Assembly (NCBI GenBank): GCA_019916065.1
Contig: CM034239.1
Location: 37,968,419-38,032,418, forward strand
DNA length: 64,000 nt
Direction of reading: 5' to 3'
From: Vitellaria paradoxa
Taxonomy: Eukaryota; Streptophyta; Magnoliopsida; Ericales; Sapotaceae
A model generated the notes under the pieces. That model searched no databases and was not told where the DNA came from. It saw only the letters and a program-made list of their open reading frames with translations. The position numbers were made by a program, and so were the translations under genes. This document shows positions 1 through 12,581 of this stretch, piece by piece. The number at the start of each line of letters is the position of its first letter. Position 1 is the stretch's first letter.

Positions 1-1357
1 TTGAACATATATTAGTCTTATATGGAAATATAAATATTTAAGAAAATTGACAAGCAAAACAATGAGTTGCGATATCAAAACCAAAATTTACAAAATCAGC
101 AGCGCAATTCAGCAAGTTCCTGCACAAACAATTAGTCACCAAAAGAGAGTCAATTTCTGTCAATCCCATTTTTCCTACATGATGTTTGCTTCCACATTTT
201 CCCATAATCAGCTGACAGTGCAAGACAAACTGCCACTAAATATTATTAGTGAAGTATCTTTTATGGCCACAGGACTGTGACTTCATCATCTTCATAGTAA
301 CAGGCCAATCAAGGTACAAAATTTAAAGCACATGGGATTAAAGAGTCAAAAAGTTTTCAGCATCTTATTCTAACTGGTCAATCAAGGTACAATGTTTAAA
401 GGACATCGGATTGCAAGTCAAAAAAGTATTTTTATCTGTTTTGCCCACGCAGATCTTCTAACAATATAACTAATAAAATGATTTAATTCTTCTGCTGTAA
501 AATTGCTAAATAAATTCGATTATGCAATCATTAGAGATAGAGCATAATTTCACGCAACACCTCATTTTTCTAAACACAATTAAACTTCTATTATTTACAA
601 ACAGGGTAGATTAATTTACACTCTCACACTTCGCACCAAACCCCACTTCAAAACCTACATTTCCAATTGCAATAATAAAATCGCTACACTTCTAACTCGT
701 TGCAATATAGACCTTATTTGATATTCAATTTTGGGATTTTCCATTAGCTGGCTACATGAGCCTAAAAATGTAAAATCAGCTATTTTCTTCCATATTCTAG
801 TCAAAATTGTCACTTTTGTTCAATGTATGTTCTTTATCCAGAAGGTTGTGAGCAGGTATTATGGCAAATGACCCATCCGAATCTAAAAATATCAATGACC
901 AAACCAAATTTCACAAAAGCTCTAAACTGCAACAAGGTAGAAGAGTAGGGACTTTATTGTTACAATTGAAAGTGTAGATTTTGAAGTGAAATAAGTGTTA
1001 AATGTCAGGGTGCAAAACTTAATTACCCGTATTAATATTACATATAGTTCATGTAACTAATGAAAGCTAAAAAAAATTCATAGTCTCATCTGAAGTGCAA
1101 TATTTATTTTACCAGGATAAAAGCGCACAACAATAAAAATAAAAATCTGAAATCCATGAAGCAATGATTTCAAAGATGTTACTATTTGACAAAAAAATTC
1201 CACACCAACCTCAAGACAGAAGTCATTGCTTGAAAAATTAGCTGGCATAAATAAAATGGCCTTAAAAGTCATCAGATATTTTGCACTGAAACCATTTATA
1301 AAGAGAGAAAGACCTATGTACGAGATCCAACATAGATCTTAAAAGAAAAGGACATAC
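1..1357. other. 3' flank or last intron of the membrane-protein gene, with an inverted-repeat element
   Basis: No exon homologous to the rest of the upstream gene could be placed here with confidence. One acceptor-like site on the minus strand near 115 (TTTGTGCAG) would join in phase with the exon ending at 1358 and give about 25 residues before a stop near 50. That tail is unlike the rest of the protein, so I do not call it. The stretch 604-1028 is a foldback element listed separately. The rest is AT-rich with no recognisable feature. Confidence 0.4.
604..1028. repeat. MITE-like foldback element with about 90 bp imperfect inverted ends
   Basis: The left arm (about 604-695) and the right arm (about 940-1028) are imperfect reverse complements. 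Both carry the order gggta, a 'ttcaaaa-ctaca' block, a 'ttgcaataataaa'-type block and an 'actctt/acttct' block. There is no coding capacity. A target-site duplication could not be fixed. It lies in the 3' flank or last intron of the neighbouring gene. Superfamily not recognised. Confidence 0.55.
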
Positions 1358-4300
1358 CTAAGACGGTGCCTATTGCAGGCTGTGAAGAAGGCAACAAAAC
1401 CATTTAAAATACTTCGTACAGCTCGAAAAACCTGCAGAAAAAAAATATAGTGAGCATAATATTTATTTAACCGTGTAATAGTTATTATCAAACCATTATA
1501 TGAAGTTATACAACCTGGGAGAAAAGGTCATTCCAAAGTGAACGCCATATGGAAACTTCATGCGTGTTCACTGTTGCCTCAGCAGTTGATGCTAACTTGA
1601 TTACGCCACATACAAATAGCCACACATCTTGAAGCAAATCGTAGAGGCAAGTACAGATGAAAGTCATGAAACTGGCCAATCCAACAACCAGGCGAATTGG
1701 AGCATATAGTATCTCCCAGAGGATCCATATAATGGTTATTGCTACATAGAAGTAAGTGCAGTGTTAAAAGCAGATTCCATAAATTGCATGGCTGCAAAAT
1801 TAACTCGTAGAAATGTATGATCTCATATCAACTGGCTAACCTACCAATGGTCCAGATAGTGGATAGGATGAACCACAAAGGAAACAGTACCATCTCAACC
1901 AGGTTCTCCACTAGATTGAAAGAAGACCCAATCACCATCCAAATGACCAAACAGAGGCTCCCCATTATTTCCATGCACATATTCCAAATAGGAAGGGAAA
2001 AATCCAAGAAAATCATAAGTGGCCCTTCCATTGGCTGTGTTATTAGTGAAATGAAGGATCGGATGGTGCGCGTGATCATCAGGAACCACTTAACAGCCTT
2101 CTCAGAATTATGCAGAAATAACATTGTCCCCAAGTACTTTATCCTTGATCTCATCTCCCAGGTCTCTATCCAGTTGAAAAGAGGACCACACAAACGAGAT
2201 GCAGTTGCCTTGAGAACTGGGACATTTTTGTACAAGTCATAGAATCCAATAAGAACAGTTACAACAGATATCAGCACATATAAAGTTCTTGCCAGTGGGC
2301 ACATCCATGGACGATAAAGATGACAAAACCCTGGGTACGACTGAAGGAAAATAACCCAAGATGGAAGTCCAGCTTCTAGTAAAGTAAGTAACCGCAAATC
2401 AGACATGATTATCTCCCTTAATTCAAATGGGAGGTCACGATCATTAAAGCGAAACAGTATCAAAACATCCTTGTACCGTACAGGTTCAGCTGCATCTTCA
2501 CAATCACTTGCATATGAGGCTGGAGATTGCATTGGTGAGTCAAAAATATTGCCATGTGTTTCTTCAGGACATATATCAAAATTAAATCCAGTAATATTCG
2601 ACTTCATAACTTTTCTTCTCTTATAGGGACCATCAGGAGGAGGTGTGTGTGGTAAACTCGATTCATTTTCCTTGTTTGCCGGGTACAGATTAAAACTATT
2701 ACCAAGGCAACAACAAGATTGATCCTCATCATATAGTTGGTCATTAAAGACATTTTCATCATCATCAAAATTGCTAGATTCGGGAAAATTTTCCGGAGCA
2801 TCATGAAACACTTCTCCTGTATTTAGTTACAAAAACAACCAGAATTAAACAAGGTTGCTCAGTCCAAATTTGAGAAAAGCATAATGTTGTGCTACGATGT
2901 CATCATATCACACACACACACAAACACTGGTTGGCCAATTGGACAAAGACGATTTTTCAATGAAGTTGTGTTGGTTATGTTTTCCACAAAATAATAAAAC
3001 AAGGTCAAGAATGATGCTTAAACCTTGAACCTTAAATGAGAACACTGTAATTGAATATGCAAGGAGGAGTTTCAACAACAATGAATTACTTGAGCCAAAA
3101 CAAAAGAACAGTTATATCTAAGAAATTAATAAGAAAGTAGAAAACATTCACGTTTTTAGCATCCAGACCTTGAGCTATTTTTGGGAGGCATATGAATGTA
3201 TAATTTGTCAAAGCAAGATATTACACCTCCCCCTGAGGCTTGAACTCAAGGTCCTATAAAGTTCTGCTAGAACCTGTTAGAACTATCTCATGGCCTAAAC
3301 CTCATGTTAGAAAAATTGTCACATGCCATTTCCTTCATGCAAAGGCCATTATAGGATCATTAGTTAAGTTGTCTCATAAATTATCATGTGGTCTTACTGG
3401 AATTGGCTGCTTATAAATTAGAAGAACCATAAAAGATCAAAAATACATTATTATTGACACTTGTCCCAATCCAAAATTTGAACCCTGAGGCTGAATTTGA
3501 GATTCTTAATGAACATAAAACCTTATGATTCCTTGAATAAGCTGCATAACTGATATATATTCTGTATAATATTTGTCTTTCCACATTTATTAGACGAAAA
3601 TGCATAAGCTGGTTATTTCTGAAACTCCAACACTTTTCAAATTTTAATTTAGCTAAATGATTTTTATTATGCTTTGCAGCTTTGCCTTCCTTGCCGTATG
3701 CCATCTATACCATTGAGAATTTGCATTATTTGTATGAAGAACATCACTTTGAACCAATTAAATTAATTCTTCTGCATTCACAGCTGCATAAATGACCCAC
3801 CAATGCTCTACTCATACATGTTGAACATAGCACAAGCCTAAGCAGCACAGACACGAACACGTGATACATATACAACATGACAAGGACTCAAAAATATGTT
3901 AATTTCAAAAGATATCAAGACACGACACAAAAGAGACATGTTAACGAATAAATACATATTTTTACGTGAAAAACAATTATTTATCCACTTTTATATTAAA
4001 AATAAATCTATCTTTTATTTATATCAACTTTAGAAAGTTTTATTTATAAATAAATTAGAAGTTTCAGGTCTTAAAATTTCTAAAATTAAAATATTTAAGC
4101 GGTAAGGAATTAATAGATGTAGATACGTATTGATTTTATCTCATTATTTAATTCTAATTTCTTTCTTCAAAATTACAAATTTCATTGTGTTTGAGCGATG
4201 GCCGTGGACAAGTGTCTTTCAAACATCCAAAAAGGTGCTCAGTTCTAATATAATTAAAAAAGGATGATCCATTTAGACAAGTATCTAACAAAGTGTACAA

Positions 4301-6439
4301 TGAGTGTCGGTATCCAACACAAACACGATATCCATGTCACCTTCCTAAAAATGTCCATGTTTCTTAGGCACAAACAAATTAAAGCATATACCAATATCTA
4401 GATATTGAAGCATATCCATGTACAATACCACCACAAAACATTGAAGCAAGACACTCACATCCCAGTGCAGAGATCATAAAAAATCAAAGGCTCTGCTTTT
4501 TCACATTAAACTATGATGCGAACTTGTGAAGAAACTTATACCTATGATGGAGTCGAGATAGTCTTTCAAGAGAAGCTGCTCATGGTCTGTTCCTGGAAAC
4601 CATGAAGATATGTGTTTAGAAGCTTGTGTTATACTATCAAATTCCCACCTTTCCATGAATTTAGCCTCTATAGCGAGGGATGTATCAGTCTGCAAGTAGG
4701 ATGAAAATCAGTAAGCCCGACTTCTATATTCAAATGAACACAGAAGATGCAATATTAAATGCGGGAATACCTGAAGTTCATTCAAATAATTAATGCCACG
4801 AACATCAGACCATCCAACTTCAAAAACAATAAATCCATATAAGGTCCTATGCAACTTGCTATTTAAAATTAAAGAATTCCTCAGTTTCTTTACAGGTAAC
4901 AAAGCCCTTTTCTGAGACAATGTTGCAGCATCAATCAATGAGAACCATCTTTTGTACTTTGATTCACTTGTGCTGGATTTGGGATAAGCATTCAACTCAA
5001 CCAACTCTCCTGTGTCCTTTCTCTCCTTCCGTGCTTTGGTGTTTGCAAATGGGGATAATCTGGACTGCAGATACACGTAAAAAAAATTTATTCATTAGTC
5101 ACCAAATTGGGGCAAGAAAGAAGAAAAGAAAAGAAAAAATTGTAGCAATGTTTCACAAGTTCCCACCAACCTTAGTGACCATCAATTGCCACAGGTGTGC
5201 AGATCGTGGGCCAAGGTCCTTCAGCCATGGTCTGTTGTCCACCAGGATGTAGAACTTCTTACTATCAGGGGCTAGGAAAAGGCTAAGATGAGAAAGATAA
5301 GACTGCAGGTCCCTGAAAACACAGTAGCAAACACAGTTTTAGCCATCAGACCAAAAACATTACTTACAATCCTCTATTGTTTTACACCTTTGGGTGACAG
5401 TCAAATTAATGTTACCTTCAGAGAAGCAGTGAATGAATGCTACACACAAAACTTGATGATATGTTTCTAAACCTTCTAACAATTTCAATTGTAGTATTTA
5501 CTACTTAACTTCACGACTTATTATGCACACTTAACGAACAATAATTTCCAAATAAGAAGTCTTTGAAGCACCACCATCTTTTAAGTATCTTTATCCTAGA
5601 TCTTTGCATTACAAACTCATCCACAAACAAATGCCAAGTGCCCTCACTCAAAGCTGCATTTAATACCACAACAATAAAGAGATAGAGAATTATGCACACC
5701 CACTAGGGATCAAATTACCAGGCAATTGTAATTTAAAACTAACTTTCAGATTCATTAACAAATTATCGTCCACCCTAAGTTCCTAACCCTTGTGGAGGTT
5801 GCAATTTCAAGAAGAATAAAAACAGAACAGAAGGTCACTGTTTTTTGTTTTATTAACACCAACACTTTTGTTCTATTCATAATAAAACAAAATCAACTAC
5901 ACCTCCTGAGTAATACATCCTTCTTATGTATTACGCTAGAGTCTAGACTACCATAAAATCATTTACAAACCAAATGAAGTCTAGTGAAGTTATATATTTT
6001 TATATTAAAAGAAAAATGAATAATAGTGCATCAACACCCTCCGCCCAGCAGAAGATAAAAATTTCATCCATGTCCTTCTACCAAACCTAAATACTAACAA
6101 ACAAAATACTAAAGTGTGTATAAATACAATTATTATACACAGCAAACAAGCACACTCCAATAAGAAATTTAAACAGAAATGAATTTTCAAGTCCTAAGCA
6201 TTCTTCATTATTTTTATTTTCTTTTCCCGCATAATTTAGAGGGTACAAAAATGACAACGAGAGAGAGAAATTAAATAAATATTCCACAAAATTAATTCAG
6301 GCAGGTAAAATGTAATAGGAAATTTCATTTATAAACAAAGACAAACAATTTAAATGCAGAGAGAGAAGGATCAAAACTCTTACCCGATTTGCAAACCTGT
6401 TAAAGGGAATACACATCGGCCATTGCTGGCTCTCTCCAT
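1358..6439 (-). CDS. Conserved plant multi-pass membrane protein of unknown function (3' end unresolved)
   Basis: Seven exons read in one frame on the minus strand: 6384-6439, 5171-5312, 4771-5064, 4542-4689, 1845-2816, 1515-1741 and 1358-1431. All six introns between them are GT-AG. The start is the ATG at 6439 (MERASNGRC); it is the only choice that keeps frame into exon 2. At least 637 residues are encoded. Residues 1-214 form a soluble region. Residues 215-330 are acidic and low-complexity, with a basic patch YKRRKVMK near 278-285. A hydrophobic helix lies near 385-409 and several more follow about residue 480, ending in a cysteine-rich membrane segment. I recognise the layout as a plant-wide family without an assigned function. 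The last exon is probably outside the window, because the exon ending at 1358 stops in phase 2. It may act at a membrane; nothing in the sequence shows a catalytic motif. Confidence 0.8.
3215..3330 (-). repeat. Possible tRNA-derived SINE fragment
   Basis: Inside a long intron of the membrane-protein gene, the minus strand carries a B-box-like GAGTTCAAGCCTC followed by GGGGGAG. No A-tail or target-site duplication is visible, so this is a weak call. Confidence 0.25.
3840..4380 (+). repeat. Dispersed non-coding repeat, family A, copy 1
   Basis: This intronic stretch shares order and wording with 28850-29262 and with the interrupted copy at 19300-20604/26883-26930. Shared blocks include 'acacgaacacgtgatac'-type words, 'aaattagaagtttcaggtct', 'tcattatttaattc', 'agacaagtgtct' and 'gtatccaacac'. 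There is no reading frame and no clear terminal repeat. The family is unknown to me. All copies lie on the same strand inside introns. Confidence 0.6.
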
Positions 6440-7130
6440 CAAAATTGCTCTCCAAGCTCCTCTTAAAGCCCAGATTTACACCGACACCAAGACAAAACAC
6501 TGCCGAGTCAACCGCAACACAAAACAAACAAGAAAATTCAAAAACCTATACGAGATTGAAAAACCGAAACCTCGCGGAAAGAGAGCAGACAATGAAAACC
6601 TGGCAAGTGATCACGGGAATTCCATGCGATGGGGGAGAAAAAAGCAGGAAGAGCGGACGAAGAGGAGAGAACCACCGCCAAACTTCGTAACACCAAGGAA
6701 GACACGTTGACGGCAGAGATTTGAAGGGCCCACCAAAGAGATGCAGATATCAACGGATAACTACACGAGACACGCGCACCGAAACCAGAATGAAGCCACA
6801 GAACAGAACAGAGCAGAGCAATTACAACAATAGGTAGTAGATAGTTTACATACATAGATTCAGCTCTGATATAAATACCGCTAACCGAACTCGGTCTCTG
6901 TTTTCTCTATCTCTGTGCTCATAAATGTACGCGTATATATATATATATGTGTGTGTGTGTGTATGCAATGTATGAATATGCTTTCTCTCTCTAGAATGGA
7001 GGGAGAAGAATAAGCAAATTATTATGTATGCAATGTGTATATATATATATGCTTTCTCTCTCTAGAAGGAGAGGAATTGCGTTTGCCTTGGGGCAGTGAG
7101 AGAGAGAGAGGACGAGAGGGGTTCCTCACG
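6440..7130 (-). promoter_or_regulatory. 5' leader and promoter region of the membrane-protein gene, with microsatellites
   Basis: Upstream of the ATG at 6439 the sequence becomes GC-richer, as expected for a leader, until about 6870. Two blocks follow that repeat each other: 'tatgcaatgt' plus an AT/GT microsatellite plus 'gctttctctctctagaa' at about 6930-7005 and again at about 7025-7067. The microsatellites are (TA)n(TG)n at 6933-6962 and (TA)n near 7038-7050. A transcription start cannot be placed from sequence alone. Confidence 0.4.
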
Positions 7131-7146
7131 TCACGTCAAGGAGGAG

Positions 7147-7503
7147 TCATTTAACACGCTTTGGGGAACGAGGGCGGTGTAGTGAGGGTACAATTGTAAA
7201 TTTGGCGTCGGGATCTGAGACTTCCCGCCCGCTTGGTCGTTTCTCTGAACTGCGGAGAAGGGGAGAGAATTCGGAGAAAGAGGACGACAAAAAGTGACTT
7301 GGGAATGGATAGAGGAAAAAAAGGATACCTGTTTGGAAGACAGCGACAAATGTCAAATAACCGGGCGTTTGGAGGGCGAGCTTGGGTGTTATGTGGTCTA
7401 CAGCGAGGTTGATGTTCTCATTCCACCTCTTTGGCTGGATGTGAAGTGATAAAAAATAGACAAAATGGAATAAATTAAAATGATTTTTAAGTTTGTAATT
7501 CAT
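7147..7503 (-). other. Open frame of 118 codons with a possible splice donor; doubtful gene
   Basis: The minus strand is open for 118 codons and includes a protein-like stretch (PKRWNENINLAVDHITPKLA) followed by a CAG|GTATCC donor-like site near 7328. It could be an untranslated or alternative first exon of the neighbouring gene, or chance. I recognise no family. It is noted because this is the only long open frame outside the known genes in the first 17 kb and its base composition is less AT-rich than its surroundings. Confidence 0.2.
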
Positions 7504-9000
7504 ACAATAAAATAAAAAGTAAATAATTTTTAAAAATATTTAGTAATTTTTAATAAACTAAACACATTTTTTATTAATTTATTTACATTTAGGTGTATTT
7601 TTTTTAATTAACGTAACCCTAATCCTGCCGGTTGTGATAAAAGAGATATCTCTCGCTTTAAATATTAAGGGTTGATAAAAACATGTCATTCGATACTATT
7701 TTATATTTTTTATGTATAATTTTATCAAAATATGATATATTATTTCATATATATTTATTAATTTTTAATAGGTGTTCACGGCGCTTAAATCCTACTTTTT
7801 ACTTTTTTTTTTATGTATAAAGAAACTATAAATAAAAAAAAAATCTTGAATCTAGCCATTAAACCAAATAAATATTTAATAACAATACTTTTTGTCATTT
7901 TTTTAGAACAATCGTATTAATTATTTGATGACAATTCATTTAAAATTTAGGATCTAAAGTTTAAGTCTTATAAATTAATATAGTTTTCGAATAAAATTTA
8001 CACTAATTTTCTATTGCAAAATGTAAAGTTGAGAAAATAAAAGTATGATATAAAAAATATATTTAATTTGAAGATTCCATTGTGTGATGTTATAAATGTA
8101 CCCTTTAAATCAACCATAAATATAATCAAGCCTAAAGTATTTCTCGAATTTCATTGGAAATCAACATCTCGTCGCTTGGATTTAAAATTTTGATCAAATC
8201 ATGTCAATTTTGAATTATAATGTTTGTGTTGTGTTATATTCATATTTTTTCCTAAATAATTTTGACTTGTGTTTGAGTAGCATTGCTGCATTGGCTTAAA
8301 AATTATATAAAAAAATTAAAAATTAAAATTTATTCATGGATGAAAATTTTGATTTATACGTGAATTTTATTATTTTTAAATATTTTTTATAATTAAAAAT
8401 ACAAAATAAAATATCTAAAAATTATATCTTTATTAAAAAAAATCAAAAAAGAGTCAAATAGGTCAATGAATTAATTGAGAATGAATCCTAATCAAATTCT
8501 CGAATTGGAAATAAATTTATTTTTTATTAATTAAAAACACAAATAGTATTACAATCACTAAAACATATTGAATTATTATAAATAATCTTGAGATGGCATT
8601 TAGGTGCATATATATTTAAGTTATTTCATAAAATTTATGTACAAAATAATATAGCTGTATCATATCTAAAAAAACAAATAACAAAAAAAAGTTAAAAATA
8701 TATTATGATTTTAAAATTATTTTACATAAAAAATTAAATTTAATTATACACATACATATTTAAATAAGTTTTAATAAAAATTTAATTACCAAAAAAAATA
8801 AGTTTTAATAAACATCCTCAATTTTATTTTTCAAAATTGACCTACTACACTCTGGTTGATTCACCTCTATCCCGTGTAGTAAATAATATAATGATAAGAG
8901 TGAAATTGTGCTTGAGTTGTGGTGGATTGTAATCTAAATAAAATTTTAATTTAAAACCAGTATTAATAATATATAACATTCTAATTTAATTATCAACTTA
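7504..9000. other. AT-rich intergenic spacer
   Basis: Very AT-rich with many homopolymer runs and no coding signal. I see no repeat boundary that can be defended. Confidence 0.6.
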
Positions 9001-9019
9001 TTACTTAGGATTAATAAAA

Positions 9020-9345
9020 AATAAGAAGCGTCTGGAGGCACAATTTTTATTAATTTTTAGTATTTTTGTTAAAAGTTACTAGTTATAATTTTTGATATAT
9101 TTAGTGAATTAAGTAACAATTTTTAGTAATTTTTTACAATTTTTAAGTGTTTGATAAAATTTTTTGTAACTTTTGGTATTTTTAACAATTTTTAATAATT
9201 TTTAATAACTTTTGATAATTGTTGTGTTGATAAGTTACTGTAATAAATGAGAAAAGTGATAAAAATTAATAATTTATCAAACATTCAAATATCAAAAATT
9301 AATAATTTTTACTAAAAATTTTACTACCAAATGCCTCCATAAACC
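9020..9345. repeat. MITE-like element, family C, copy 1
   Basis: Dense in 'aaaaattactaaaaat/atttttagtaattttt' words on both strands, flanked by gcgtctggaggc and, at the far end, taccaaatgcctcc. It resembles 35911-36417 and 41095-41433. The ends are diverged and no target-site duplication was found. Confidence 0.4.
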
Positions 9346-9924
9346 CTATTTCAAGCATTAGCTCCCTATTGTACAAGGAAGGGAAGTACCAAAACAGGGA
9401 ACGTTCTATTTAAAAAAAAAAAAAAATTGGGTGGTTAACTTCGTTTTTTATGCTAGCTATTAAAGTTGTAAATTATTTAACCAAAATTAAATATAAAATT
9501 AAAAATTTTCATCTCCAATTTTGAAACTTAACAATTTTTACTTATTAAAAAAATTCAATTTTGATTGAAATGTTCATAATTGAGGGTTAAAGGTAGGTCC
9601 AGTATACTAATACACTACAGACCGTTGGATCAAACTTAACAATTAGATAAGTCTATATTGATGTACCGTACCAACTCCGGTCCCATAATTAGACGTCACA
9701 AACCTCCTAAGTTTCGTACTGTACTTTGCGATATAGACACCTCATCTTAATTTGGTGTTAATGAAAATAAGAGAATTTTAATAAATAAACACTCCTCATT
9801 AGTGTCACATCAGAGGATGTGGACCTCCGGTCACACACTTGTTCCCCTTCGGCCGGTGCCTCGGCTAGCCTGTGTTCCGCCGTAAAAGGCGTGGATAAAA
9901 TACGAAAAAAAAAAAATTAATATT
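9346..9924. other. Spacer with a short GC-rich island
   Basis: No gene. At 9815-9900 a GC-richer patch (ccttcggccggtgcctcgg and ggcgtggataaaa) precedes an A-run. It may be the 3' end of an unidentified retroelement, but no B box or duplication supports this. Confidence 0.3.
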
Positions 9925-10090
9925 GGATGTGTTTGAAATTATATAAAAGTGTATAAAATAAAATAAAATTATAAAAATAAATATTACGTAATTCATATAA
10001 TAAGTAAAAATTTTAAATTTTATTATCTTATAATTTATATTTATAAAAATTTATAAGATTTTATTTTATTTTTTTTACTACCAAACAGAG
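9925..10090. repeat. Short MITE, family B copy
   Basis: About 160 bp, palindromic in outline: it begins ggatgtgtttgaaattatataa and ends with an 'attttattttttttactaccaaaca' type tail. The centre carries 'acgtaattcatataataag', a variant of the family motif 'acgaattac'. It is related to the copies at 10596 and 34951. Confidence 0.5.
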
Positions 10091-10595
10091 GCATTATACG
10101 TACAATCCACTTTAGCTGATCACCAACCATCTTTACTGAAAAACAACAACTAATGATGAGAATAAAGTGGGACCTATCTGAGTTTGGATGCATCCGGGAA
10201 AATTATTCGGTGCTTTTTGGACTATTACAAATACTCCACCTCCAAGTACATAAGCTCGTTTGTCGCGTGTCCCACTAAAGTATGCGTGTATAGGACATCG
10301 TTTGGTAATCATGTGCTTTTCTATTTTTTTGTTTTTTTTTTAAGATGATTAAAATAAATTTTTTATATTAAGATAATGTTTGAATGATAAAAAAAATTAA
10401 AAAATTCATATAAAAATAATACGTAACAAAATTTAATTAGAGAAAATAAAAAAAAAATAACTCCTTGATTCTAACTTAAAAACTTCAAAATTTTTTTTCT
10501 AAAATATACTGCGATCTTAACATATCTAAAACATTGCTCTAAAAGCACTAAATAATTGCGCAAGCATTTAACTTTCAAACTACTATGGTTCTATT

Positions 10596-10753
10596 GGGAG
10601 TTCTCTCAAATAAAATAAAATTTTATAAATCTCTACAAACACGAATTATAAGACAGTAAAATTTAAATTATTCACTCACTGTACGAATTACAAGACATTT
10701 ATTTTTATAATTTTATTTTATTTTATATACTTTTATACAACTCCAAACACTTT
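10596..10753. repeat. Short MITE, family B copy
   Basis: Nearly the same as 34951-35123: 'aaataaaataaaattttataaatctctacaaacacgaatt' at the left, 'cactcactgtacgaattac' in the middle and 'tatacaactccaaacac' at the right, with length about 158 bp. The inverted ends and the gtttgg/ccaaac termini fit Tourist-like (PIF/Harbinger) MITEs. The superfamily is inferred. Confidence 0.6.
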
Positions 10754-10788
10754 ATTTCACAAAAATAGTTGTTAGATCAGTTACAGTG

Positions 10789-11136
10789 GTTAAGAGATCA
10801 TTTGATTTGTTTTTATATTTTTTGTTTTCTATTTTTATTTTTTATTTTCTGTTTTGAGTTTATTTTTTATTTTATGATTTTGAAAATAAAGAAAATAACT
10901 CAAAATTCATTTGATTATTTGTGTTTTCAAAATTTATTTTCTAAAACTAAAAATGAGTTTACACATAAAATGAAAAATGATAAAAATTTATTTTGAAAGT
11001 TTTTAATAACAAAAAATAAAGAAAATCTCAAAATAAGAAAAACAGCACATTTTCTCTTTCCTTGTTTTGAGATTTTTAACATATAAAACAAAAACAGAAA
11101 ATAAAAGACAAAAAAATAAACTAAATGTCACCTAAC
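10789..11136. repeat. MITE with about 50 bp inverted ends, family D, copy 1
   Basis: The left end (gttaagagatcatttgattt) and right end (reverse complement gttaggtgacatttagttta) are imperfect inverted repeats. Inside, the blocks 'tattttctgttttgag' and 'ctcaaaataagaaaaac' mirror each other. It is about 80 percent similar by eye to 12274-12581. It has no coding capacity and no target-site duplication could be fixed. Confidence 0.6.
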
Positions 11137-12273
11137 TTTTTTGTTTTTTCTAAAATGATTAAATTTATCTTTTATTACATTTTAAACTTCTTTTAAATTT
11201 TAAAAGATAAAAATGTAAAATTAACAAAATGTTAAAAAGTTAATTTTTTTTTACTTCTTAATATAAAAAAAATTAATCTTTAATAGATAACTAATATCTA
11301 ATTATAAAGAAATTAATTTTTTCTTTCCAAACTCAACTTTAGTATCGTACCACAAACACATATTTAGAAAAACTCATCATTTGTGGGATTTTATGGCTTG
11401 ACTTCGGTGGCTTGGAGTATATGTTTCGAAAGAATTAAATAATTTTTCTTTCACGGACCCAAATTTCGCCAGAAGAACACCACGTGTAAATTGAAAATTT
11501 ATTAAACGCCATGTGTAAATTGAAAACTTATTATTTTTTAAAAAAATTAACACTAAAAATATTTTGTTGAAAATTTAATAGATAAATTATATATTTATAA
11601 ATTTTTTAGTTTAAAATATTAATTTTTTTAGTATGATTTTTTTATAACATATTGTTGTATAAAATATAATAGAATAATCAGGAGTGGGGCAGCATCGTCA
11701 CATGCTGTGGGCGTGTCAGCAGGGGAAATGACAGGTTCAGGCCATCCAAGGCATGAGCTGGATTTCCATTTATGATTTTTTGCTATCTAGGATCTAGCCT
11801 AGTCTAGTATTTATCTGGGATGATCTGCGGAACCCATTAAGGGATGTTTGGACATGATGATAATTGATAATTAATTTTTAAAAAAATTAGACGTTACAAT
11901 CAACTACCAACTACATTTTATTTTAATTTACCTTATTTTTTCTTATTTCAAACAAACATTTGATTTGTTCTTTAATTGAAAAAGTAAGTATTTTTAAGAA
12001 TAAAAACATAGACATCCTCACAATGCGAATCTATGGCGGGGCATATTCAATCCTAATTATTGTTTGCATTTAATTGTCCAAGCTTGAGCAGAACCATGCG
12101 AGTCTCCACGATCGACTGGGGGATAAAAAAAAAAGTTTAGCTCTTACGTATTAATTTTTTGATTTTTTTAAAATGATTAAATTCATTCTTTTATATTTTA
12201 AATTTCTTTTAAAATTTGAAGGAGAATATATTAAATTAACAAAAAAAAAACAAAAAAAAATAGGTATTAAAAA
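11137..12273. other. AT-rich spacer
   Basis: No gene seen. A GC-richer, apparently unique patch lies at 11675-11850. The short stretch after 11136 (acttttttgttttttctaaa...gattaaattt) resembles the one before the second family D copy at about 12150-12230, so the two MITEs may sit within copies of another repeat. Confidence 0.4.
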
Positions 12274-12581
12274 GTTAAGGTGTCATTTAATTTATTTTTT
12301 TATTTTTATTTTCTATTTTCTGTTTTGAGCACATTTATCATTTTACGCTTTTGAAAACAAAGAAAATAGTTAAAATGTATTTGGTCACTTGTACTTTCAA
12401 ATTTTGTTTAAAAAAATAGAAAATAAGTTTACGCATGAAATGAAAAATAGTCAAAAATCGTTTTGAGTATCTTCAATCCAAAACAAAGAAAATAGAGTAT
12501 TTTCTGTTTCTTTATTTTGAGATTTTAAAATATAAAACACATAAAACAGAAAATAGAAAATCAAACGAAATGCCACCTAAC
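12274..12581. repeat. MITE with about 50 bp inverted ends, family D, copy 2
   Basis: It begins gttaaggtgtcatttaattt and ends tgccacctaac. The two arms pair over roughly 50 bp ('attttctattttctgtttt' against 'aaaacagaaaatagaaaat'). Same family as 10789-11136. Confidence 0.65.

Noticed and set aside
1078..1272. Possible last exon of the membrane-protein gene
   Set aside because: The frame lies within intron-like sequence and shows no similarity in composition to the preceding exons.
1817..2242. 141-codon plus-strand frame
   Set aside because: Antisense shadow of exon 5 of the membrane-protein gene, whose frame is supported by splice junctions.
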